Positions 1-5,721 of a stretch of 5,721 nucleotides of DNA are shown here, one piece after another. This DNA comes from an uncultured Lutibacter sp. GTDB taxonomy: Bacteria; Bacteroidota; Bacteroidia; Flavobacteriales; Flavobacteriaceae. Positions within the stretch are counted from its first letter, which is position 1, and every line of letters starts with the position of its first letter. The stretch lies in assembly GCA_913061425.1 (NCBI GenBank), contig CAJXUO010000113.1:1-5721 (forward strand). Direction: 5' to 3'. The position numbers were made by a program, and so were the translations under genes. Below the pieces are notes generated by a model. The model was not told where the DNA came from. It saw nothing but the letters and a program-made list of their open reading frames with translations, and ran no database searches.

Positions 1-401
1 CTTAAAACACCTCCAAAAGAGGCGCTTAATGTTCCTAGCATAACACATATAATTGGGTGTAAATTTGCTGCCATCCCTGTTTCAAAACCTACAATTGTAA
101 AGATTCCTAAACCAATAGCATCAAACAAAAACATGGTTTTTCTAAAATAGGCTAATCTTTTTCTGAATAGAATTGCAATAAGTGTAGAGCAAATAATGAT
201 AATTAAATATTCCCAATGTACCATCCAACCAACAGGAGTATTTCCTGTTAAAACATCACGTAAACTACCTCCACCAATGGCTGTAACTGCCGCTAAAATC
301 AAAACTCCAAACGAGTCGAATTTTCTTCTCATTGCTGCTAAAGCACCAGAAATAGCAAAAACTGAAGTCCCAATAAAATCTAATAAATCAAAAATACTCA
401 T
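1..401 (-). CDS. TRIC/UPF0126 family membrane protein, C-terminus cut by window edge
   Basis: Read on the minus strand, an open frame starts at the ATG at 401-399 and runs off the window without a stop, giving 133 residues. It begins MSIFDLLDFIGTSVFAISGA, the usual start of the UPF0126 (YicG/YadS-like) family, now grouped with prokaryotic trimeric intracellular cation channels. The family is built from two repeats of three membrane helices, each with a glycine-rich GGGxxRD motif. The first is visible as AIGGGSLRD at residues 41-49. The second is starting at FGGVL, residues 129-133, exactly where the sequence ends. Hydrophobic segments lie near residues 5-23, 31-45, 62-79, 91-106 and 115-128. 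Known members are about 200 residues, so roughly the last third is missing. Bacterial homologues have been shown to conduct monovalent cations, but the physiological role here is unknown. The gene diverges from the methyltransferase gene. The start codon is supported by the match to the family N-terminus. Confidence 0.87.
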   Translation of the reverse strand, partial: MSIFDLLDFIGTSVFAISGALAAMRRKFDSFGVLILAAVTAIGGGSLRDVLTGNTPVGWMVHWEYLIIIICSTLIAILFRKRLAYFRKTMFLFDAIGLGIFTIVGFETGMAANLHPIICVMLGTLSASFGGVL

Positions 402-405
402 GGTA

Positions 406-413
406 CAAAAATA
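406..413 (-). promoter_or_regulatory. Candidate Bacteroidota -7 element for the TRIC-family gene
   Basis: On the minus strand the sequence reads TATTTTTG, a full match to the Bacteroidota -7 consensus TAnnTTTG. It ends only 4 bases before the ATG at 401, so transcription from it would start at or beside the start codon and give a leaderless or nearly leaderless mRNA. I see no TTG -33 element at the usual distance upstream, and the motif is AT-rich enough to occur by chance. Confidence 0.3.
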
Positions 414-414
414 G

Positions 415-427
415 TAAGACTTTCTTA
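415..427. repeat. Short inverted repeat in the divergent intergenic region
   Basis: TAAGA, a CTT spacer and TCTTA form a perfect 5-base inverted repeat with a 3-base spacer. It lies next to the candidate TRIC -7 element and about 10 bases before the possible methyltransferase -7 element. The position would suit an operator controlling both divergent genes, but arms this short are common by chance in AT-rich DNA. Only the symmetry is seen; any function is inference. Confidence 0.25.
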
Positions 428-436
428 AAAATAAAT

Positions 437-444
437 TACTTTAG
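437..444 (+). promoter_or_regulatory. Weak candidate -7 element for the methyltransferase gene
   Basis: TACTTTAG matches the TAnnTTTG consensus except for one base (A for T at the seventh position). It lies 14 to 26 bases before the in-frame ATG codons at 459, 462 and 471, so it would leave a short leader. No clear TTG -33 element was found upstream. It is listed because the whole divergent region is only about 57-70 bases, and a promoter for the plus-strand pair must be there or inside the TRIC gene. Confidence 0.2.
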
Positions 445-470
445 CAAAATCATTGTTGATGATGCATTTT

Positions 471-1685
471 ATGGCCGATAAAAAAAACATTCCTTTTCCT
501 TCACCAGATAATCACACCTTTACTTTCATTGATTTGTTTGCTGGAATTGGCGGTTTTCACATTGCGCTTCAAAACCTAGGAGGAAAGTGTGTATTTACAT
601 CAGAATGGGATACAAAGGCTCAAAAAACGTATGAAAACAACTTTGGAGTACTTCCTTATGGAGATATTACAAAGCCTGAAACAAAAAATGCAATTCCTGG
701 AGGATTTGATGTTTTATGTGCTGGTTTTCCGTGTCAACCTTTTTCAAAAGGCGGATTTAGAAACGGTTTTGAAGATACAAGAGGAACGCTCTTTTTTGAT
801 TTATGTGAAATTATTGAAAAGCATCAACCTAAATATTTGTTTTTAGAAAATGTCGCCAATATGGTTTCTCATGATAGTGGAAACACCTATTTGACGATTA
901 TTAAAAATCTTGACGAATTAGGATATTACCTTCCAAACGAACCGTTGATTATTTCTCCTGATAAATTTGGAATTCCAATCTTAAGACCTAGAGTTTATAT
1001 TCCTTGTGTTCGAAAAGATATTGCTAAAAACAACGCTGATAAAATCAAAAATATTAAAATCGAAATTGAAAAACAATACACCAAAACTGTTGCTTCAATT
1101 GATACCATTTTAGACGCTTCTATTAAAAGTAAAATTACACCTCACGAACTCAAAATTTTAAAAATGTGGGATGAATTTTATAAAGGTGTAGATTTAAAAA
1201 TTATTGGTTTTCCTATTTGGATGGAATATTTTAAGCATCAAGGTTTATTAGATGAGTTTCCGCTATGGAAAGCAAAATTTATTCAGAAAAATATAGATTT
1301 ATATACTCGTAATCAAAAATTTATTGATCGTTGGCTTGCAAAATATGACAGTCTTGAATGGTGTACGAATACACAACGAAAAATGGAATGGCAAGCAGGA
1401 AAAGATTACGAAAGTATTTTTGATTGTTTGATCCAATTTAGACCTTCTGGAGTTAGAGTAAAACGTCCAGATAAGTTCTCTACTCTTGTTGCAATGAACC
1501 ATCAGCAAATAGTCGGGAAATATAAACGTAGAATTACTATAAACGAATCTAAACGTCTTCAATCATTTCCTGAAGAATATCAACTTTCCGATTCTAATAC
1601 TGTAGCGATGAAACAACTTGGAAATTCAGTGAACGTGACTGTTATTCAAAAGATATTTGAAATCGTTTTAAAAGAATTTTCTTAA
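471..1685 (+). CDS. DNA (cytosine-5-)-methyltransferase
   Basis: The product transfers a methyl group from S-adenosylmethionine to C5 of cytosine at a specific DNA site. Counted from the ATG at 471 it has 404 residues, normal for the family. Motifs occur in canonical order: SAM-binding motif I FIDLFAGIGGF (19-29), the EWD acid of motif II (45-47), GDI of motif III (64-66), catalytic GFPCQPFS of motif IV with nucleophile Cys88 (85-92), ENVAN of motif VI (126-130), GIPILRPR of motif VIII (167-174), motif IX starting RPSGVRVKRPDKFSTL (324-339) and QLGNSVN of motif X (382-388). The stretch around 180-320 is the likely target-recognition domain, so the recognition site cannot be read from sequence. 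In motif VIII the usual Gln is Ile, but both Arg remain. Starts at 459 and 462 (ATG) or 453 and 456 (TTG) are also in frame; 471 is chosen because it leaves a simple MADKKN start, and this is uncertain by a few residues. A gene of unknown function follows 23 bases downstream. The enzyme could be an orphan or part of a restriction-modification system. Confidence 0.95.
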   Translation: MADKKNIPFPSPDNHTFTFIDLFAGIGGFHIALQNLGGKCVFTSEWDTKAQKTYENNFGVLPYGDITKPETKNAIPGGFDVLCAGFPCQPFSKGGFRNGFEDTRGTLFFDLCEIIEKHQPKYLFLENVANMVSHDSGNTYLTIIKNLDELGYYLPNEPLIISPDKFGIPILRPRVYIPCVRKDIAKNNADKIKNIKIEIEKQYTKTVASIDTILDASIKSKITPHELKILKMWDEFYKGVDLKIIGFPIWMEYFKHQGLLDEFPLWKAKFIQKNIDLYTRNQKFIDRWLAKYDSLEWCTNTQRKMEWQAGKDYESIFDCLIQFRPSGVRVKRPDKFSTLVAMNHQQIVGKYKRRITINESKRLQSFPEEYQLSDSNTVAMKQLGNSVNVTVIQKIFEIVLKEFS

Positions 1686-1708
1686 ATTGTTAGTTTGAAT
1701 GCCAAAAA

Positions 1709-2662
1709 ATGCTAGAAAAATTTCGAAACAAACCTATTGTAATCAATTCTGATTTAGATGGAATTACAAGTGGTTTACTACTTAAAAAACACCTGAACTG
1801 CTCTATTGTTGGGTTTACCAATAGTGCCGAAAACGTTTGGCTAAATGAACGTTTGTATGATGATTTTTCTGAATTGTGTTTTGTCGATATCTTTATTGCC
1901 AATCCTGAAACGATAACTATTGACCAACATATTATTTCTGTAAATGAGAAGCATCATGATCTATTAAAACAAAATTCTAATAAAGTAAACCCGAACTTAT
2001 TAAATCCACGATTTCACTTACCAAACAGTTCGTATAAAACCAAATACCCTTTTGGAACGGTGCATTTTATTATTGCACTTCTTGAAAAAATGAATGTTGA
2101 AATTGATCCAATACTTTCTGAAACAAATCCTCATAAATTATGCTGTATCGATTTTATTTTACGTGCAGATGATACTATGAAGACAACTGTAAATAGCAAG
2201 TATCAAGAAAATGCTGCTGATTGGTGGAACTGGTTAAAAGAGTTGTCTAATGACGGACAAACTATTCAAAAATTTAGAAACTATTTAGAAAATACAACTC
2301 CTAAAAAGGCGTCAGAATTAAAAAATAGAATTGGAAATATCGTAAAGAAAGACCCATATCATTGTGACACTTCTGATGGAGGAATTTATGAAATTACAAC
2401 TGATGACGACCTCTTAAAAACCTCGGCAATTGCCTATTTCAAAATTATTGCTTCATTGATGAACATAGAATTGTTTGATGTAGAAAGTCCTTTTAAAAAA
2501 TATGCTGGAGTTTCTGAACGCAGCTCACTAAACCAAAAACAACGAGAAGAATTGATAGCATCAAATTCTATTGATGGAAAAAAATTATTTTCTTATGCTT
2601 TTGTGAGAACTAGTGGAAGAGCAGAAAATTTTAGTGCTACTTATTTTCAGAAGAATTCTTAA
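1709..2662 (+). CDS. Protein of unknown function with DHH phosphoesterase-like motifs
   Basis: This is a 317-residue protein whose family I do not recognise with certainty. The first 160 residues resemble the DHH phosphoesterase layout. A beta-strand-like stretch leads into SDLDG (14-18, compare DxDG of motif I), followed by an SGLLLKKHL helix. Next come FVDIFI (58-63, a single Asp as in motif II), IDQH (71-74, compare DHH of motif III) and CIDFILRADD (146-155, compare the GTxxD-type motif IV). If this is right, the middle His of DHH is Gln. No DHHA1 GGGH-type motif is visible. The C-terminal half has a Trp-rich DWWNWLKEL (171-179) and ends in RTSGRAENFSATYF (300-313). No signal peptide or membrane helix is seen, so it is probably cytoplasmic. 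It starts 23 bases after the methyltransferase stop with no clear promoter between, so the two are probably co-transcribed. DHH proteins include RecJ-type nucleases and cyclic dinucleotide or nanoRNA phosphodiesterases. A nuclease partner of the methyltransferase is possible but unproven. The reading frame is secure; the function is not. Confidence 0.6.
   Translation: MLEKFRNKPIVINSDLDGITSGLLLKKHLNCSIVGFTNSAENVWLNERLYDDFSELCFVDIFIANPETITIDQHIISVNEKHHDLLKQNSNKVNPNLLNPRFHLPNSSYKTKYPFGTVHFIIALLEKMNVEIDPILSETNPHKLCCIDFILRADDTMKTTVNSKYQENAADWWNWLKELSNDGQTIQKFRNYLENTTPKKASELKNRIGNIVKKDPYHCDTSDGGIYEITTDDDLLKTSAIAYFKIIASLMNIELFDVESPFKKYAGVSERSSLNQKQREELIASNSIDGKKLFSYAFVRTSGRAENFSATYFQKNS
2651..2660. 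repeat. 10-bp palindrome at the convergent stop codons
   Basis: AAGAATTCTT is a perfect palindrome covering the last sense codons of the DHH-like gene and reaching into both overlapping stop codons (minus-strand TAA at 2661-2659, plus-strand TAA at 2660-2662). It has no loop and is AT-rich, so it is not a good intrinsic terminator. It is recorded because there is no other sequence between the two convergent genes in which a terminator could lie. Confidence 0.35.
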
Positions 2663-3411
2663 ATTTCTCTCAAATCATCAGTCAAAATCCAGCCAATTTT
2701 ACCGTCTGCTAGTTTTATCTTTTTCCAATCATCTATAGCATCTAAGACCAATACTTTTGTGCCTTCGTGCAATTCAAAAACGGTATCGCTATTTAAAGTC
2801 GGTGCATTTTTAATTTCAGTAGTTTGCTTGAATATAATTGCAGGTTTGGTGTTCATTTCATGACTATATGCTTTGTAGGCAAATACAACACTGAAAATTA
2901 ATAATAAGGCGCTTAGAACACTCGTATTGAAGTGTAGTAGTTTCTTTCTTCTAGAATATGAAAAGTGATAGAGTAAAAATAAAACGGCACCCAAAAATGA
3001 TAAAAGAACTGCTATCCAAGCCCATGTGTTGTAGTGAAGTTTGTAAATGAATTTTTCTGCGAATTTTTGAAAAATAGTTTTTGGTAATACTTTAATAGCA
3101 TCAATCTTCATGCGTTTCGCAAAAGCCAAATTTGTTTTTGCGTCTTCATTGATTGGGTTTAATTTTAATGCTTTTTCGTAATAATAAATTGAAGGTGCAA
3201 CCTTGTTTAATTTATAATAACTGTTTCCTAAATTGTAATATAAATCGTCTGACTGCAATCCTAAATTTTCCACCTTTTTATACAACTCTACAGCTTCCGT
3301 ATAGCTTCCGTTTTTATATAAATTATTGGCTTGAAAAAACAGTTCGTCTGCCGCTTGACTAAATCCAAACGAAGTAAAAAAGACGCATACTATAATTACA
3401 AATTTTTTCAT
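2659..3411 (-). CDS. batE: BatE-like TPR and SH3 domain protein (aerotolerance operon)
   Basis: The 250-residue product starts with a signal-like hydrophobic segment, MKKFVIIVCVFFTSFGFSQA (1-20). Two TPR repeats follow at about 22-55 and 56-89, the second showing the YYNLGNSYYKLNK and YYYEKALKLNP pattern. A partial third repeat may follow. Two strongly hydrophobic helices (about 129-149 and 163-183) are separated by the basic turn SRRKK. A C-terminal SH3-like domain (about 191-250) has the features NAPTLNSDTVFELHEGTKV and GWILTDDL. This order is that of BatE in Bacteroides aerotolerance operons, with the SH3 domain probably on the outer side of the inner membrane. The start codon directly follows the batD stop (TAAATG), which implies translational coupling. 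It is the last gene of the operon here, and its stop overlaps that of the convergent DHH-like gene. The exact biochemical role of BatE is not known; the family is tied to oxygen or stress tolerance by genetic data in Bacteroides. Confidence 0.87.
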   Translation of the reverse strand: MKKFVIIVCVFFTSFGFSQAADELFFQANNLYKNGSYTEAVELYKKVENLGLQSDDLYYNLGNSYYKLNKVAPSIYYYEKALKLNPINEDAKTNLAFAKRMKIDAIKVLPKTIFQKFAEKFIYKLHYNTWAWIAVLLSFLGAVLFLLYHFSYSRRKKLLHFNTSVLSALLLIFSVVFAYKAYSHEMNTKPAIIFKQTTEIKNAPTLNSDTVFELHEGTKVLVLDAIDDWKKIKLADGKIGWILTDDLREI

Positions 3412-5175
3412 TTATACTTGTTTATCAATTTTAGTAATGACTATTTTAGCCTTGTCAAACTCTTTACGCATCATTACATTGGTTGTTGGTGTAAACCTTG
3501 CAAAATCACAATCGTTAAGCACCTCAACAAACTCATTTATAGTTGTTTCATCAACTTTTCTTTGCTCTAAAATTTCGGTAATTCTTTCTTTACTGATATC
3601 GGTCGTCTCAATATTCAATCGTGCTTTTAAGAAATTATGTAATGCTTTTTCTAAAGCAATATAAAAGGCTTCCTTTTTGCCTAATTCTTTCTTTGCTTGC
3701 GATAAATATTTACGTGCTAGTTTGTCAGCCTTTCTCAATCTATTTCCTGTGATGTCTCTATCTCTTTCAGCCTTTTTATTCCCAATAAAAATACCAATTG
3801 GAATGGCTAAAAAGGGTAATAACAACAGTAAATAAAACAAATTAGATTTAAAAAAATCTTGCTTTACTATTGGCTCAAAAGTCGTTTTATGCTGAATATA
3901 TCTAAAGTTATTAGCAGCTACAACCGTTTGTTTTAAAGAAGCGTCTGTTTGATTTTGAGTTGGTAAAGATTTCCCTTGTATTACATCAATAATCAAAGGT
4001 TCTGAAGTTATAGTGATATACTTTTCTTGATTTGGATCAAAATAAGAAAACTCAACTTCTGGAATCTTATACTTTCCTTTATATTCAGGAACAACGGTAT
4101 AAGAATCAGAAATTTTACCTAACAACCCTTTTGAATTCGTACGAACTTTTTCTTTTCGTTCTGGCGTATACACCTCTAATTCATTCGGTGTAATTATCTT
4201 CGGAATTTCGAATAATTTAATATTTCCCTTCCCGTTTACTTGAACCTCTATTTGAGTTGTTTCATTCGCTCTTAAAACATCTTTTGAAGCAGAAATACTA
4301 AAGTCATATTCTCCAACTGCTCCTGTAAAACTTTCAGGTTTTCCATCAATTGGAAGGTCTTGTACATTCACATTTCTTTTTGAAGATGCTGTAGAATAAT
4401 TTACTCTCCGTGTAATTGCATTTCCGAAAAAATCTCCTCGTCCTGTTGGTACATTCACCGTAATGTCCATATCAATTGGATCTATAGATAGCTTTCCTGA
4501 TTTTTGAGGGATTAATAATGCTTTCTTTAAAATTATAGAACGATATTTCTTCCCTTGATATTCTACGTTTTTGGCTTCTATTTTCGGCACTTCAATGTCT
4601 TGATTCCAAAATCCATTGTATTGCGGAGTTTCATTCATTCTCCAATCACTCAATCCAACTTTTTCACTAAAATATAGTTTATAAACCACGTAAATTCCTT
4701 CACCAACATAAGGGCTTGTTTTAGAAATTTCTATAGTTAAATGAACATTCTGGCTCGCTATATATGATGGATCATTTGGATTTTCTGGAACTTCTGAAGC
4801 ACTTACAACAATTACTTTTACTGTGTTAGAGGCTACTTTTTTTCCTTTGTATTCAATAGTAGCAGATGGAATTGTAAATGTTCCAACTCTTTTAGGTTTA
4901 ATAATATAAATATATGCTTGTGAATAAGATGCCTTTCCATTTACCCAAGATTGATTTATGGAAGAACTTGGTCCTCCAACAACTTTAAAATTTTTAAAAT
5001 TTGGAGCAGCAAAGTTATCTGCGCCTTGTTTATTTACCACAAACTCAATTCGCAAGCGTTGGTTAACTCCCAACTTATTTTTGCTCACAGTAGTTTTTAA
5101 TTCTACTTCTTGAGCAAGAACTGTCGCCATTGAAAAAAGGGCGAAAAACAATATGGAAACTTTTTTAAAACCCAT
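3412..5175 (-). CDS. batD: BatD-like membrane protein (aerotolerance operon)
   Basis: The 587-residue product has a clear signal peptide at about 1-21 (MGFKKVSILFFALFSMATVL, then AQ before EVEL). A long beta-rich periplasmic region follows to about residue 440, then one membrane helix (about 446-465) and a basic cytoplasmic tail of about 120 residues that is mostly helical. The N-terminal stretch is typical of BatD (oxygen tolerance protein): NQRLRIEFVVN, FKNFKVVGGPSSS at about 61-72, the SQAYIYIIKPKRVGTFTIPS segment at 85-104, and SPYVGEGIYVVYKLYFS at 154-170. A second similar beta unit starts near GEYDFSIS at 288. The length fits the family. Bat proteins are thought to form an envelope complex in which BatD is the large periplasmic component; its biochemical activity is not established. 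The gene follows batC by 9 bases and runs directly into batE. The start at 5175 is supported by the signal peptide. I see no frameshift or missing part. Confidence 0.9.
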   Translation of the reverse strand: MGFKKVSILFFALFSMATVLAQEVELKTTVSKNKLGVNQRLRIEFVVNKQGADNFAAPNFKNFKVVGGPSSSINQSWVNGKASYSQAYIYIIKPKRVGTFTIPSATIEYKGKKVASNTVKVIVVSASEVPENPNDPSYIASQNVHLTIEISKTSPYVGEGIYVVYKLYFSEKVGLSDWRMNETPQYNGFWNQDIEVPKIEAKNVEYQGKKYRSIILKKALLIPQKSGKLSIDPIDMDITVNVPTGRGDFFGNAITRRVNYSTASSKRNVNVQDLPIDGKPESFTGAVGEYDFSISASKDVLRANETTQIEVQVNGKGNIKLFEIPKIITPNELEVYTPERKEKVRTNSKGLLGKISDSYTVVPEYKGKYKIPEVEFSYFDPNQEKYITITSEPLIIDVIQGKSLPTQNQTDASLKQTVVAANNFRYIQHKTTFEPIVKQDFFKSNLFYLLLLLPFLAIPIGIFIGNKKAERDRDITGNRLRKADKLARKYLSQAKKELGKKEAFYIALEKALHNFLKARLNIETTDISKERITEILEQRKVDETTINEFVEVLNDCDFARFTPTTNVMMRKEFDKAKIVITKIDKQV

Positions 5176-5184
5176 TCTTCAAAT

Positions 5185-5721
5185 TTACCAATCTTTTTCT
5201 TGTTTTACTTTCTTACCTCTTTCTTTCTTAGCATTCATTTTCTCTTGAGTTTTCTTCTCTTCATTATTCATTGCTTCTAGCAATTGCTTTATTTGCTCAG
5301 GAGACAATTTTCCTGGTTGAGGCTTCTGTTCTTTCTTATCGTCTTTTTTATCTTTTTCAGGATCATCTTTCTTATCCTGATCTTTTTTATCGTCCTTATT
5401 TTCCTCTTCATCTTTCTTATCATCACCCTCTTTCTCATCATCCTTTTTATCCTTGTCCTTATTTTCCTTGTCGTCTTTATTATCCTTATTGTCTTTGTCG
5501 TCCTTCTTGTCGTCTTGGTTTTCTTGCTGATCTTTTAACATTTTTTGAGCCAAAGCCAAATTGTATCTTGTTTCATCATCTTTAGGGTTGGCTCTTAAAG
5601 AATTCTTATACGAATCAATAGCTTTTTGATACTCTTTCTCTTGAAAATGAGCATTCCCAATGTTATGCATTGAAGATGCTAGTGTCATTTTATCTTTAGA
5701 CATTTTAGCAACTAATTCATA
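5185..5721 (-). CDS. batC: BatC-like TPR protein, 5' end cut by window edge
   Basis: The frame stays open to the window end (YELVAK precedes an internal Met at 5703-5701), so the true start lies to the right and 178 residues are visible. Counted from that Met, a TPR repeat lies at about 11-44 (HNIGNAHFQEKEYQKAIDSY, SLRANP), followed by ETRYNLALAQKML at 44-56, which would begin a second unit. From about 64 to 125 comes an almost pure Asp/Lys/Glu/Asn tract. A short conserved-looking tail follows: LSPEQIKQLLEAMNNEEKK (133-151), then a basic stretch ending EKDW. TPR, charged linker, the QLLEA-type helix and a terminal KDW are typical of BatC in Bacteroidota. The protein probably acts in the periplasm or at the inner membrane, scaffolding the Bat complex; the missing N-terminus should hold the signal sequence. 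It is followed after 9 bases by batD. Taking the internal Met as the start would cut the first TPR environment, so it is not believed. Confidence 0.85.
   Translation of the reverse strand, partial: YELVAKMSKDKMTLASSMHNIGNAHFQEKEYQKAIDSYKNSLRANPKDDETRYNLALAQKMLKDQQENQDDKKDDKDNKDNKDDKENKDKDKKDDEKEGDDKKDEEENKDDKKDQDKKDDPEKDKKDDKKEQKPQPGKLSPEQIKQLLEAMNNEEKKTQEKMNAKKERGKKVKQEKDW
5329..5514 (-). repeat. Low-complexity Asp/Lys-rich coding tract in batC
   Basis: About 62 codons of batC encode runs of DDKKDD, DNKDN and KDKKDDE. The repeat is at the protein level: both GAT and GAC and both AAA and AAG are used, so there is no exact long tandem DNA repeat. The tract is probably a disordered, highly charged linker between the TPR part and the C-terminal helix. 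Its complement gives long open frames rich in Phe, Leu, Ile and Val that are artefacts. Confidence 0.85.

Noticed and set aside
196..414. Plus-strand open frame of 72 residues at the left edge
   Set aside because: It is antisense to the TRIC-family gene, whose minus-strand frame has clear family motifs.
589..846. Plus-strand open frame of 85 residues in another frame of the methyltransferase
   Set aside because: It overlaps motif IV and motif VI coding in the true frame, and its composition has no family likeness.
1299..1562. Minus-strand open frame of 87 residues inside the methyltransferase
   Set aside because: It lies opposite the target-recognition region and motif IX of a certain gene; its product shows no domain signs.
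1690..1697. Possible -7 promoter element before the DHH-like gene (TTAGTTTG)
   Set aside because: It does not fit TAnnTTTG: the A is one position late, leaving only one base between TA and TTTG. With a 23-base gap, co-transcription with the methyltransferase is the simpler reading.
1699..1711. ATG at 1699 as an earlier start for the DHH-like gene
   Set aside because: It is 10 bases from the chosen ATG, so it is in a different frame and cannot extend the protein.
1690..1902. Minus-strand open frame of 70 residues over the start of the DHH-like gene
   Set aside because: It is a shadow of the plus-strand frame, which runs 317 codons with consistent coding character.
3153..3664. Plus-strand open frames of 69, 79 and 75 residues over batE and batD
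   Set aside because: All are antisense to well-supported Bat genes and have no recognisable features.
5271..5585. Two plus-strand open frames encoding very hydrophobic, membrane-like products
   Set aside because: They are the complement of the Asp/Lys codon tract of batC, which automatically yields Phe, Leu, Ile and Val codons; they are not genes.
5185..5703. Internal Met at 5703 as the batC start
   Set aside because: The frame continues open to the window edge, and BatC proteins have N-terminal sequence and a signal region before this TPR.

Overview
The window looks like a piece of a chromosome from Bacteroidota, most likely the family Flavobacteriaceae. It is AT-rich, its genes lack Shine-Dalgarno sequences, the one good promoter-like motif is of the Bacteroidota type (TAnnTTTG), and the right half carries batC-batD-batE, an operon end typical of this phylum. 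I cannot name the genus.

Left edge (1-401, minus strand): the N-terminal two thirds of a TRIC/UPF0126 family membrane protein, cut by the window end. A short divergent intergenic region follows. It holds a TAnnTTTG-like element very close to the TRIC start codon and a small inverted repeat.

Centre (about 471-2662, plus strand): two genes in tandem, 23 bases apart. The first is a complete C5-cytosine DNA methyltransferase. The second is a 317-residue protein of no family I recognise with certainty. Its N-terminal half shows a spaced set of acidic and histidine motifs resembling the DHH phosphoesterase superfamily, with DQH in place of DHH. The pair is flanked by housekeeping-type genes on the opposite strand, so it reads as a compact inserted cassette. 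It could be a restriction-modification-like or defence module with an unconventional effector. This is the most interesting part of the window, and the functional link is inference.

Right half (2659-5721, minus strand): the distal part of a Bat (Bacteroides aerotolerance) operon, transcribed batC to batD to batE. batC encodes a TPR protein with a long Asp/Lys tract and is cut at its 5' end by the window edge. batD encodes a signal-peptide-bearing, membrane-anchored, beta-rich protein. batE encodes TPRs, two membrane helices and an SH3-like domain. The genes are 9 and 0 bases apart, so they are surely one transcript. These proteins are thought to form a complex at the cell envelope with the von Willebrand factor A proteins BatA/BatB, which should lie to the right of the window. 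batE and the DHH-like gene converge, and their stop codons overlap.

No tRNA, rRNA, CRISPR array, insertion sequence or clear hairpin terminator was seen. No stretch over 300 bases lacks a gene.
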